A stretch of 64,000 nt of DNA from an uncultured Winogradskyella sp. (GTDB lineage: Bacteria; Bacteroidota; Bacteroidia; Flavobacteriales; Flavobacteriaceae): positions 332,552 to 396,551 of the forward strand of contig NZ_CANMJY010000002.1 of assembly GCF_947498345.1 (NCBI RefSeq), given 5' to 3'. The translations under genes and the position numbers were made by a program. Within the stretch, counting starts at the first letter, position 1. Every line of letters begins with the position of its first letter. Under the pieces are notes generated by a model. That model saw only the letters and a list, made by a program, of their open reading frames with translations, was not told where the DNA came from and did no database searches. This document shows, one piece after another, positions 1-9,325 of the stretch.

Positions 1-143
1 GAGACCAAAAGTAGTACACGTTTCCAATCTTTAAATACATAAGGAACGGCTAATACCATTAAAAAGAGAACATGGTCATAACCGTTAGGATCTAAAACAT
101 GGTTAATGCCATACTGTACATTAAACCAAAAGTTATCTAACAT
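1..143 (-). CDS. HupE/UreJ-like membrane protein, N-terminal 47 codons only (runs off left edge)
   Basis: The minus strand opens at an ATG at 143 and stays open to the window edge. The visible peptide begins MLDNFWFNVQYGINHVLDPN and continues with GYDHVLFLMVLAVPY. The pattern G-x-x-H followed by G-Y-D-H-x-L-F-L is the start of HupE/UreJ-type small membrane proteins, which in flavobacteria are annotated as HupE/UreJ family proteins and are thought to be metal (Ni/Co) or hydrogenase/urease accessory permeases. The His and Asp-His residues probably bind metal. The C-terminus lies outside the window, so length and neighbours on that side cannot be judged. The family call rests on one conserved motif; the transported ligand is unknown. 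Confidence 0.6.
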   Translation of the reverse strand, partial: MLDNFWFNVQYGINHVLDPNGYDHVLFLMVLAVPYVFKDWKRVLLLV

Positions 144-340
144 AATTAATTCATTTGGGATGACTCAAATTTACAATTAAAATTCATAAAAAAGTCTTAA
201 GAAAATCTTTAAGCTTTTTATGAATAAGTAGAAATATCTTCATGTTAGTGACCATGCGTTATTGAGTTGAGGAAAATTTAACAAATATATAAGATAATTC
301 TATCTGTAATTTATGAATATTAAGACGCTAGAATATCAGA

Positions 341-1396
341 ATGGATCCAACTTTATCAAATCAGTTTTTTTCGTTTAAGAACGGGCTTGAGCTTGTAATT
401 AGTGTATTAGCAATTGCACATGGTTTATTTTTAATACTTAAGTCTAAGAGAGATAATCTATTAGTATTGTCTAGCGTCTTTTTTATTTTATTAGGATTAC
501 ACTTCTTGCTTCTCAACCTTAAAAACTTCTTCAATTTTGAAACATTATTTGTCCTTATATTAATCTTATCTGCTTACGGTCCAATCTTGTATTTAATGAC
601 ATGCGAAGTATTAGGTTTGAGATATAACTTCAAAAACAAAGTAAAAAGGTTGGTTCTTATTAATTCCTTATCTCTAGCCATATATCTGTTTATTAATCTG
701 GAAAATAAAGTTGTTTTATGGAATCTCTATATTTTGATTTTCATAGTTATCACATTGTTTAAGCTCAATAAGGATAAAGTAATTACTAGATCCCCCCTTG
801 TTAGCACCTGGCTTAAACAATTAGTTTTAATTTTTGGACTTATAAATATTATGTATCTGGGTGTTTATATATTAAGGAATGGTAGTGTAGCCTCATACCT
901 AAGTGCTAAGATTCCCTTTACGTTTCTTTTCTTGATCTTATTGATCAACAGTTTTAGATTTTTCTTTAAAACGCCTAATTTGTTAGTTAAGAAAAGTTAC
1001 TTAAAAACTCACGAAGACAAAGTATTATTTGAAGAAATAGCAAATTCTATTAACCAATTAATGGAAAATGAACAACTTTTTTTGGATTCTGAACTTAGTC
1101 TTAATGATTTAGCAAATAAACTAAATCAAAATAAGCGATTGGTTTCAGATGTTATTAATAGAAATTTTGGATTAAGTTTCCATAGATACGTTAATGAACT
1201 AAGACTTAAAAAGGCAGTTCGGATTATGGAAGAAGATAAAGCAAACAGGAAATTAATCAAGGAGATTATGTATAACTCTGGTTTTAATAATAAGGTAAGC
1301 TTTAACAACGCATTCAAGAAAAAATATAATTTAACTCCATCAAAGTTTAGGTACAGTTTACATGATGGAAGTAAAAAAACTAATATGCATTTGTAG
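341..1396 (+). CDS. AraC-family transcriptional regulator with N-terminal membrane domain
   Basis: 351 residues in two parts. Residues about 1-210 form several hydrophobic helices, so the N-terminal half is predicted to sit in the inner membrane. Residues about 250-345 form an AraC/XylS-type double helix-turn-helix: LSLNDLANKLNQNKRLVSDVI is the first helix-turn-helix, then R-L-K-K-A, and the second ends in the family signature F-x-x-x-F-K-K-x-Y-x-x-T-P-S-x-F. Membrane-anchored AraC proteins of this build are frequent in Bacteroidota and are thought to sense envelope or periplasmic signals, but no ligand can be read from the sequence. It stands alone, with about 260 bp before the next gene on the same strand. 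Its target might be the downstream lipoprotein and TolB-like genes, but that is only proximity. Confidence 0.85.
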   Translation: MDPTLSNQFFSFKNGLELVISVLAIAHGLFLILKSKRDNLLVLSSVFFILLGLHFLLLNLKNFFNFETLFVLILILSAYGPILYLMTCEVLGLRYNFKNKVKRLVLINSLSLAIYLFINLENKVVLWNLYILIFIVITLFKLNKDKVITRSPLVSTWLKQLVLIFGLINIMYLGVYILRNGSVASYLSAKIPFTFLFLILLINSFRFFFKTPNLLVKKSYLKTHEDKVLFEEIANSINQLMENEQLFLDSELSLNDLANKLNQNKRLVSDVINRNFGLSFHRYVNELRLKKAVRIMEEDKANRKLIKEIMYNSGFNNKVSFNNAFKKKYNLTPSKFRYSLHDGSKKTNMHL

Positions 1397-1658
1397 CATT
1401 TACCTACAAACTCTTTTCGTATTACAAATTTGGTAAACAAACAGGTTGGTTTACTATTAGCTTATCGAGCTTAACATATTTTAACTTTTGATAAGTATAA
1501 ATTCGTAAGTATATAATTTCTAAACTGCTTCAATTTATTTTAGGATTTCTAGATAAAGATTTCAAAATAACTATCGATTAAAATATTAGTTGTTATGTAC
1601 AAGCAGATTTTCGATAGAATAGATATATCACAACATTAACTCTCAATCATTACTCCTT

Positions 1659-2453
1659 ATGTCTTTAAAAACAAAAAAAAACTATTTCAATTTATTTTTT
1701 ACAGCTGTTTTAATGTTATCACTATTTATATCCTGTCGATCAAAAGCTAAACTTGTTAAAACTTCTTGGTATGATATAGATAAAGCAAATTTAGAAATGA
1801 GCCGTGATAGTTTTAATATGTATAATCCCGAAGGTAAAAAAGTTGGAACGATGCTTACGAAGACATTTATTGAGAAAGAAAAAATATATTATTCGGATAT
1901 TTCTCAATTTGATAATGGCTCTATTTATGAAGAAGCCTTCTTTGTAATTGATAAGGAATCACTCAGAACCGAATCAGTGAATATATATTTTAAAATTGGA
2001 GAGAACTACCAACGAATAGAATATAATATCACTAATAAATCTCTACAAGGAAGCAATACTTTAAGCATAGGTGGGAAATTAACAACTAAAAAAATAGATA
2101 CCATTATTGATTTTGATGTCGTTAGACCTGAAATATTTGCTTTAATAAATGGAGTCGTAAACCTAAAAAAAGACACATTAAAGTTAAAAGTATTAGAGCC
2201 AACAAGTCTAAGGGTTGCTAATGCTTCATTAAAGTTTGAAGATAACCAGGAGGTTAAAATCCAAGATGAGCTTCATAAGGTTAAAAGAATATCACTCAAT
2301 GGTGGTAGAGTAGTGCCAGACAATATTATTTATGTTGGTGACTTCAAGCTTAAAAAAGTTGATGTTGTAAAGCCTAGTTTAGAAATCTGTCTTGTCAAAT
2401 CTAAAAAAATTGAACATACGGATTCTAAAAAACTACATTTTATAGAATTGTGA
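1659..2453 (+). CDS. Hypothetical lipoprotein
   Basis: 264 residues that I do not recognise. The first 26 residues form a lipoprotein signal peptide: a Lys-rich start, a hydrophobic stretch, then a lipobox LFISC with the cysteine at about residue 26. The mature protein should be anchored to an envelope membrane. The rest is rich in Lys, Ile and beta-branched residues with no helix-rich segment, suggesting an all-beta fold. No catalytic motif or cysteine pattern is visible. It lies between the AraC regulator and a TolB-like propeller gene, with no tight coupling (115 bp gap downstream). Base composition matches its surroundings. Existence as a gene is likely because of the clean signal peptide and length; function is unknown. 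Confidence 0.6.
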   Translation: MSLKTKKNYFNLFFTAVLMLSLFISCRSKAKLVKTSWYDIDKANLEMSRDSFNMYNPEGKKVGTMLTKTFIEKEKIYYSDISQFDNGSIYEEAFFVIDKESLRTESVNIYFKIGENYQRIEYNITNKSLQGSNTLSIGGKLTTKKIDTIIDFDVVRPEIFALINGVVNLKKDTLKLKVLEPTSLRVANASLKFEDNQEVKIQDELHKVKRISLNGGRVVPDNIIYVGDFKLKKVDVVKPSLEICLVKSKKIEHTDSKKLHFIEL

Positions 2454-2568
2454 TAATAGTTTACTATAGCATTGCATTTTGTAGAGCCTAACGATTAAGT
2501 GTATCTATCTGCTGTTCATAATTAGATTCTAAAAACACTAACAATGTAACTCAATAAATATAAAAACC

Positions 2569-3408
2569 ATGAGAAAAGTATTAACAATCATTGTGTCACT
2601 AATCGCAAATTTTATAATTGCACAGAGTGATTTTTCGCCACAATATTCTAATGACGGCAGTCAAATTTTATTTTATTCATACAGGATAGAAAAAGAGCCA
2701 GAAATATTTGTTATTGATAAAGATGGCAAGAAAGTTAAGCAATTAACAAAGACTGATGGCAACTGGGCGATTGAGCCTAGATGGTCTGAGACTGATAATT
2801 TCATCACCTATTCTACAGGAGAAAATATGGGAAAGTTAAAGTTGGCTATTCATGACTTAAACATGGATGAAGTAAAATTCATTGAGAAAATGGAAGGTTC
2901 TCAGTTTGTCATTTCTTGGAATAAAAATGGAATTGAGTGGGGCAATAAAAGCAAAAATGGATTTAAATTTTATCGTAAAACAGAACACAACAACACACCA
3001 ATTGAATACAAACAGTTTAAAGATTATTTCCTGAAATCAAGTAGAGATGGAACGTTTACAGTTTTAGCAGTTTATGATGAAAACAAAAAGGGATTATGGG
3101 TTATTAATGATGATGGTGAACCCCAAAAAATAACAGATATGATTGGTAGCAATATATCCTTTTCGTTTGATAATAAGTTTATAGCTTTTGAGGCTAAGGA
3201 AAAAGATGTTTCTAATATTTATACCATAAAACTAGATGGATCTGACCTAAAAAAAATAACATCTGATCAAGCCAATGATCTAATGCCTACGATTAGCCCA
3301 AATAATAAAGAAATAACATACTCCTCGAGCATTTCAGGTCAATTTTGCCTGCACACTATAAATTTAGACACTAAGGAAGTTAAACAAATTACAGGATTAA
3401 AGAACTAA
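2569..3408 (+). CDS. Secreted TolB-like beta-propeller (PD40) protein
   Basis: 279 residues with a signal peptide of about 19 residues ending at I-A-Q. The body is a series of WD40-like/PD40 strands of the TolB type, recognisable by repeated motifs such as FSPQYSNDGSQILFYS near residue 22, PRWSETDNFITYST near 82 and PTISPNNKEITYSS near 248. The copies end in short D-x-D-G-K type loops (IDKDGKKVKQLT, IKLDGSDLKKIT). Such proteins fold as a beta-propeller in the periplasm and usually bind peptides or partner proteins; no enzymatic residues are apparent. At 279 residues it holds roughly one propeller's worth of repeats and lacks the TolB N-terminal domain, so it is not TolB itself. It is followed 71 bp later by the CPBP protease gene. 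Confidence 0.7.
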   Translation: MRKVLTIIVSLIANFIIAQSDFSPQYSNDGSQILFYSYRIEKEPEIFVIDKDGKKVKQLTKTDGNWAIEPRWSETDNFITYSTGENMGKLKLAIHDLNMDEVKFIEKMEGSQFVISWNKNGIEWGNKSKNGFKFYRKTEHNNTPIEYKQFKDYFLKSSRDGTFTVLAVYDENKKGLWVINDDGEPQKITDMIGSNISFSFDNKFIAFEAKEKDVSNIYTIKLDGSDLKKITSDQANDLMPTISPNNKEITYSSSISGQFCLHTINLDTKEVKQITGLKN

Positions 3409-3479
3409 AAATAAGATGTACTCATAGATGCTCTTTAAATTACTATAATTAAGTTGTGGTAGAATTTAATCTAAGTATT

Positions 3480-4172
3480 ATGATAGGAAACAAAAAGTTT
3501 CAGCCATTTATAAAGACTATACTTATTGAAATAATTATACTAACCATTATTTCAGTAACAGTACCAGTTATAGTCCAAAATTGGCTATATCCAAAACTAG
3601 GATTACCTCATGATTCGCCTATTCCGCTGCGGATACTTTTAGTTGGTTTTTTTGTACTTTACTTTTTAAAGAAGCAAGGACAAACATTATATGATTTGGG
3701 TTATTCAAAACCTAAAAACTGGTTTATCTTTACAGGGTTTTTAATTTTAATAATTTTCCTTCAAATTTTCCTTCCAGGAACCATCATAAATAGCCTTGGG
3801 TTCAACATGGGCGATTACTCTTTTTTTGAGCATGTGCAAGGAAATCTACCTGCATTGATATTTTGGATTGTTATGTCTTGGGTAATTGGAGCTTTTTTTG
3901 AAGAATTAATATTTAGAGTCTATTTAATTGACCGTTTTAAGCGACTTGTTAATCATGATAAAGTAGGCTTAATCATTGCAATAATAATCCAAGCTATATT
4001 TTTTGGCTTGTTTCATTGGTATCAAGGTACAGGAGGAGTATTATCAACAGCAATAAGTGGGCTAATTTCAGGAACCATATATGGTGTTTATAAGAACATA
4101 TGGCCTTGTGTAATTTCACATGGATTATTAAACACAGTTTTCTTTATTGCTTTTTATTTTAATGGTGTTTAA
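3480..4172 (+). CDS. CPBP-family intramembrane metalloprotease
   Basis: 230 residues with about seven to eight hydrophobic segments. The three CPBP (Abi/Rce1-like) motifs are present: E-E-x-x-x-R at residues 141-146 (EELIFR), a second-motif His at 179 (FGLFHW) and a third-motif His at 214 (HGLLN). These coordinate catalysis in Rce1-type glutamate-dependent intramembrane proteases. Substrates of bacterial members are mostly unknown; some give bacteriocin immunity or process membrane peptides. I chose the ATG at 3480; a GTG at 3456 in the same frame would add eight residues that do not look like part of the family N-terminus. A weak A/T hairpin (4176-4199) follows the stop codon. Confidence 0.8.
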   Translation: MIGNKKFQPFIKTILIEIIILTIISVTVPVIVQNWLYPKLGLPHDSPIPLRILLVGFFVLYFLKKQGQTLYDLGYSKPKNWFIFTGFLILIIFLQIFLPGTIINSLGFNMGDYSFFEHVQGNLPALIFWIVMSWVIGAFFEELIFRVYLIDRFKRLVNHDKVGLIIAIIIQAIFFGLFHWYQGTGGVLSTAISGLISGTIYGVYKNIWPCVISHGLLNTVFFIAFYFNGV

Positions 4173-4353
4173 TAGCTTTTTTAAAGTGTTCTAAAAAAGT
4201 AGATGGTTTTCATGAGGGATAACTCAATTGAACATTACAAGAAAATATATCTTAATACGAATCACCTAAATATTGAAAACAAAAATGAAATAATTTTCAA
4301 TCACAGCTTTTTGATTATAATCTTGGACGAATTCAATTTAGGTTTATGATATT

Positions 4354-6792
4354 TTATTCTGAACGTAATGAGTCAACAGGGTTTTTTAAAGCTGTAGAAA
4401 TTGTTCTAACGCTCATTGTTGCAACAGCGATAATTGCCATTCCGAAACCACTCAAAACAAAAACCCACCAGCTTAAATTGGTTTTAAATGAAAAGTTGTT
4501 TAACCAATTTGTTAACCCATAATATGCTATTGGAGCAGCAATGATAAACGCTATTCCTACGAGTATTATAAACTCTTTACAGAGCAACCCATTAAGTTGA
4601 ACTAAAGTTGCTCCCAGAACTTTACGAATGCTTACTTCCTTAGTTCTTCGCTCGGTTGTATAAATTACCAAACCTAATAGGCCTAAACAGCTAATTAATA
4701 CAGATAAACCCATAGCCCAATTAAGCAACTTAGATAAGCTCTTTTCTTGGTCATAGAACCTTTCAACAGTATCATACATAAAAGTTATCTTAAAATCGGC
4801 ATCAGGATAAATTGATTTAAAAACGGTTTCGATTTTTGAAATTGTCTTTAGCATACTAATTTGTTCATTATTTGTAAAAGAAAAATGCATTACATCAAAC
4901 ATTGTTTCTCCCCAATTACCAACTAGCGCAAGTGGCTTAATTGGGTATTTTAAAGAACGTTGGTTAAAATCTTTTACGACACCTACTATAGGATAAGATT
5001 TACCCATATTTATTTGCTTCCCAAGAGCTTCATTAGGATGCTTAAGACCCAATATCTTAAGATAGGTTTCATTAATCACAAATTCAATTATTGTATCATT
5101 TAATACATGTCTACCTGCCAAAAGTTCAATATCATAAAGGTTAATATAATCCTTAGTTCCCCTAAGTAACTGTATTTTCGTTTGAATTTCTGTACCATCA
5201 TCGTTAATATAATTTACAGCTCTATCACTCGAACTAGATGAAGCAGGAGTATCTCCTCCTCTGGCGAGTTTAGATATTTCAGGAAGTTTTCTAAGTTCCT
5301 GTTCAAATCTTACCTGTTTATCCTCTGTATTATTAAACCATGGTGTCTGTACATTAGCAATAGAATCCGTTTTAAAACCTATGTTTTTATTAATCATAAA
5401 ATTAATTTGCTTAACAACTAAAATGGTAGAAATGACAAAAACTTGTGCAATAGAGAACTGAAAAACCGTTAAAAAACGACGTAATGCTGGTTTACCTGTT
5501 TTACTAATCACTTGATTTTTAAGAATTGAAATGGGTTTATACCGTGTTAAAACCAGAGCAGGATATATTCCTGAAAAGAATGTTACTATTAGTATTAAAA
5601 TAAGTGAAAAACTAATAATTAACGGATCTTTAAATAGCGAAAACTCTAACTCCTTTGGTATAAAATCTGAAAATACTTGAAATAACCAATATGCTAACAA
5701 TACAGAGACAAATGCAGAAATTATAGTTAGTAATAAGGTTTCTCCCATAAATTGTAATACGAGTTGTTTTTTAGAACTCCCTAGTGTTTTACGAATTCCA
5801 ATCTCTTTAGCACGTTGATTAGCTTGGGCTGTATTTAAATTTATAAAATTAATTACTCCTAATATGAGTAAGAATAATGCTGTAAGACCAAGACCAGTCA
5901 TAACAGATTTATCTGCTACTCTTTTACTAGAGTTGAAAATCCCTACATCTGTGTTGAAATGTATATTACTTAGAGGTTCTAGATTAAAATGCTTATACCT
6001 ATTATACTTTTTGTCAAAATCAGATCTGTGCTCAATTGCCAGTGCATCCATTTTTTCTTTAATAGCAGAAACAACAGCAGTACTAGAAACTTTAATAAAC
6101 AATTGATTTCCTGAACGTGTATTGCCCCATAGAGGATCAAAAACACTACTGCGACTTGATGTTTTTTTTGAGGTTTCAAGGGATAAAAACTCTTCAAAAA
6201 TTAAATCAGATCGTTCCTCAAAATTTGCTACAATACCAGAAACTTTAGTTTGTATAGAATCGTTATACACTAATATTTTACCAATCACTTCACTTGGTTT
6301 TAACCTAGGGAAGTATTTTTGAGCTCTTTTATTAGTTAGTACTACTTGGTTAGGCTCATTTAATGATATTTCAGGTGCTCCTGCTAGCCAGTCATATTTA
6401 AATATTTGAAAGTATTCTGGGTCAATAAAAACAGCATCTTCAGGGTTTTTAAAAGATTTTGTTGTTATAGGTTCTTCTACTTTTTGAAGGTTGGCAATAT
6501 GTATCCCGCTTGCAAATTCTATACCGCCAATATTATTTTTTGCTTCGTTTATATATGGTATTGCAATTCCACGATTAGTTCCTTCAGAATCATTAGAAAT
6601 AGTAGTCGTAGTCACTCTATAAATAAGCTCACTATCTGTATGAAACTTATCAAATGTAAGATCATAATATACCATGAGCCCTATGACAAAGGATGCGCTA
6701 AAACCAATTGCCAGGCTAATTATATTGATAAAAGAAAAAAGTTTATGCTTCCAGAGGTTTCTAAGCGCTACTTTCAAATAATTTTTAAGCAT
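4354..6792 (-). CDS. ABC transporter permease, FtsX/MacB-like
   Basis: 812 residues with the duplicated layout of Bacteroidota FtsX-type permeases: N-terminal helix at about 20-42, a MacB-type periplasmic domain (about 45-285), three helices with the FtsX signature (TAQANQRAKEIGIRKTLGSS near 335), a central helix near 435, a second periplasmic domain, and a final three-helix FtsX unit with TTERRTKEVSIRKVLGAT near 720. The protein ends P-V-D-S-L-R-S-E, the usual tail of this family. These permeases work with a separate MacB-like ATPase in mechanotransmission-type export or envelope signalling; no ATPase gene is in the window, so this one is an orphan. Two dyad sites upstream (6952-6990) suggest control by a dedicated regulator. 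Confidence 0.9.
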   Translation of the reverse strand: MLKNYLKVALRNLWKHKLFSFINIISLAIGFSASFVIGLMVYYDLTFDKFHTDSELIYRVTTTTISNDSEGTNRGIAIPYINEAKNNIGGIEFASGIHIANLQKVEEPITTKSFKNPEDAVFIDPEYFQIFKYDWLAGAPEISLNEPNQVVLTNKRAQKYFPRLKPSEVIGKILVYNDSIQTKVSGIVANFEERSDLIFEEFLSLETSKKTSSRSSVFDPLWGNTRSGNQLFIKVSSTAVVSAIKEKMDALAIEHRSDFDKKYNRYKHFNLEPLSNIHFNTDVGIFNSSKRVADKSVMTGLGLTALFLLILGVINFINLNTAQANQRAKEIGIRKTLGSSKKQLVLQFMGETLLLTIISAFVSVLLAYWLFQVFSDFIPKELEFSLFKDPLIISFSLILILIVTFFSGIYPALVLTRYKPISILKNQVISKTGKPALRRFLTVFQFSIAQVFVISTILVVKQINFMINKNIGFKTDSIANVQTPWFNNTEDKQVRFEQELRKLPEISKLARGGDTPASSSSSDRAVNYINDDGTEIQTKIQLLRGTKDYINLYDIELLAGRHVLNDTIIEFVINETYLKILGLKHPNEALGKQINMGKSYPIVGVVKDFNQRSLKYPIKPLALVGNWGETMFDVMHFSFTNNEQISMLKTISKIETVFKSIYPDADFKITFMYDTVERFYDQEKSLSKLLNWAMGLSVLISCLGLLGLVIYTTERRTKEVSIRKVLGATLVQLNGLLCKEFIILVGIAFIIAAPIAYYGLTNWLNNFSFKTNLSWWVFVLSGFGMAIIAVATMSVRTISTALKNPVDSLRSE

Positions 6793-7121
6793 AATTTTTA
6801 TTAATTATTGTTTGTTTTTTGATTGAATACTTTCTCTTTTGAATTGTTACGCTCTTTTTTATTTTTTATGACACTTAGTATATAGTTAAGATGATGCCAA
6901 AGTTGTAAACATCTAAAAAACAGATATTTGTGTTTTTCGTTTAAATTAAAAGTGTCCGATTTTGATACACATTATGTTCGAAAATGTACAGTCAAAAACA
7001 GAAGGGTTTGTTTTTTCAGGAAAAATTCTAATTCTATAATCACAGTGTTCTAACCAAGGGTATCAACCCTATATTCTTTAAGATATGCTAATGTCAATAG
7101 AGAGAGTTGAAGAAGGAACAA
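6793..7121. other. Intergenic region with two imperfect dyad sites upstream of the permease
   Basis: No coding region is seen here. Two similar dyads lie about 160-200 bp before the permease start: GTGT-N11-ATAC-like at 6952-6970 (core TGTCCG...ATACA) and TGTTCG-AAAA-TGTACA at 6975-6990. Their starts are 22 bp apart, about two helical turns. Nearer the gene, the minus strand reads TTGGCATCATCTTAAC around 6898, which keeps the GG of a sigma-54 -24 box but has AC rather than GC at -12. A short hairpin AGGGT-ATCA-ACCCT lies at 7057-7070. The regulatory reading is inference. Confidence 0.4.
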
Positions 7122-7160
7122 AAAAAGAGACAAATCATATTTTTTGATTTGTCTCTTTTT
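7122..7160 (-). terminator. Rho-independent terminator of tRNA-Leu
   Basis: A perfect 16-bp inverted repeat has arms at 7122-7137 and 7145-7160 (AAAAAGAGACAAATCA and its complement) and a 7-nt A/T loop. Read on the minus strand it lies four bases beyond the tRNA 3' end and finishes in a run of T. Confidence 0.8.
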
Positions 7161-7163
7161 GAG

Positions 7164-7245
7164 TACTCAAGGTGGGAATCGAACCCACACTTCCGAAGAA
7201 ACTGGATTTTGAATCCAGCGCGTCTACCAATTCCGCCACTTGAGC
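7164..7245 (-). tRNA. tRNA-Leu (anticodon CAA)
   Basis: The minus strand folds as a class II tRNA. The acceptor 5' arm GCTCAAG (7245-7239) pairs with CTTGAGT with a terminal G-U, followed by discriminator A. The D region is GGCGGAATTGGTAGACGC. The anticodon stem-loop is CTGGA-TTCAAAA-TCCAG, giving anticodon CAA. A long variable arm TTTCTTCGGAAG-like hairpin follows, then the T stem-loop GTGGG-TTCGATT-CCCAC. The long variable arm and CAA anticodon fix the identity as leucine. CCA is not encoded, as is common in this phylum. Followed at once by a strong terminator. Confidence 0.95.
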
Positions 7246-7284
7246 TCTGATAGTTAAATTAGTTTTATTACTATTATTTTCTAA

Positions 7285-7317
7285 GAAGTCGTCTAAAAAC
7301 TACTTTCAGACGACTTC
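7285..7317 (-). terminator. Terminator-like hairpin after atpC
   Basis: Perfect 10-bp arms GAAGTCGTCT (7285-7294) and AGACGACTTC (7308-7317) lie 31 bp beyond the atpC stop codon on the minus strand. The tract after the stem is only moderately T-rich, so termination may be partial, with read-through toward tRNA-Leu possible. Confidence 0.55.
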
Positions 7318-7347
7318 CTTTGTCTTTAATCTTCCTTAAAATAAATG

Positions 7348-7641
7348 CTAATCAGCTAAAATAATTAGCTTATTATCTTTCATTTCAATGGTGCCAGAAT
7401 TAATCTTTACAGTTAGTACTTTTTTGTCATCATTATGAGGAATTACAGCTGCATGTAACTCGTCAAAAACTAGATGGCTTTGCGTATGTGTATTAACCCT
7501 AATTGTACCTTCTTTTAAAATTGAAACAATAGGAGCGTGATCTTTTAGCATCTCAAACTCACCATTTACTCCAGGTACAACCACAGAGTCAACTTCTGAA
7601 CTAAATAAAGTAGCTTCTGGTGATACAATTTCTAAATACAT
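7348..7641 (-). CDS. atpC: ATP synthase F1 subunit epsilon
   Basis: 97 residues, the compact epsilon form. Starts MYLEIVSPEATLFSSEVDSV and keeps the family core V-V-P-G-V-N-G-E-F-E-M-L-x-x-H-A-P. Epsilon sits on the central stalk with gamma and couples and inhibits the F1 motor. The protein ends near the end of the beta-sandwich and lacks the C-terminal helical hairpin of the 138-residue E. coli subunit, which is usual in Bacteroidota, so the helical inhibitory arm is absent. It follows atpD by 17 bp and is clearly cotranscribed. The other F1Fo genes are not in the window, in keeping with the split atpDC arrangement of this phylum. Confidence 0.95.
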   Translation of the reverse strand: MYLEIVSPEATLFSSEVDSVVVPGVNGEFEMLKDHAPIVSILKEGTIRVNTHTQSHLVFDELHAAVIPHNDDKKVLTVKINSGTIEMKDNKLIILAD

Positions 7642-7658
7642 AATCCTGAATTTTTAAA

Positions 7659-9170
<1,512 letters not shown>

Positions 9171-9228
9171 TTATATGTTTTTGTTTTGCAATAATTTAAA
9201 TATGAAAAACAGCTCGTTTTTCGCGCTG

Positions 9229-9236
9229 CAAAGATA
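9229..9236 (-). promoter_or_regulatory. -7 promoter element for atpDC
   Basis: On the minus strand this reads TATCTTTG, an exact match to the Bacteroidota -7 consensus TAnnTTTG, 62 bp before the atpD ATG. No clear TTG was found at -33. Confidence 0.55.
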
Positions 9237-9271
9237 GAGTTTTATTTAAAAAAAGTAATGCTTTTTTAAAT

Positions 9272-9302
9272 AAAAAAAACACGCTTTTTAAAAGCGTGTT
9301 TT
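9272..9302 (-). terminator. Terminator of the receptor/SGNH operon
   Basis: The stem AAAACACGC / GCGTGTTTT with loop TTTTTAAAA lies 24 bp after the stop of the SGNH gene. On the minus strand it is followed by a run of eight T residues. Confidence 0.8.
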
Positions 9303-9325
9303 GTTATTATAAAATGTTATATAAG

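Noticed and set aside
1126..1440. Antisense 104-codon frame opposite the AraC helix-turn-helix region
   Set aside because: It mirrors the coding strand of a clear gene in an A/T-rich genome and has no recognisable features, so I treat it as a shadow.
4176..4199. Terminator after the CPBP gene (CTTTTTTA / TAAAAAAG)
   Set aside because: The stem is almost wholly A-T and lacks a following T run, so it is too weak to call.
6878..6900. A definite sigma-54 promoter for the FtsX-type permease
   Set aside because: The -24 GG is present but -12 reads AC instead of GC. Too weak to list as a promoter; kept only as part of a tentative finding.
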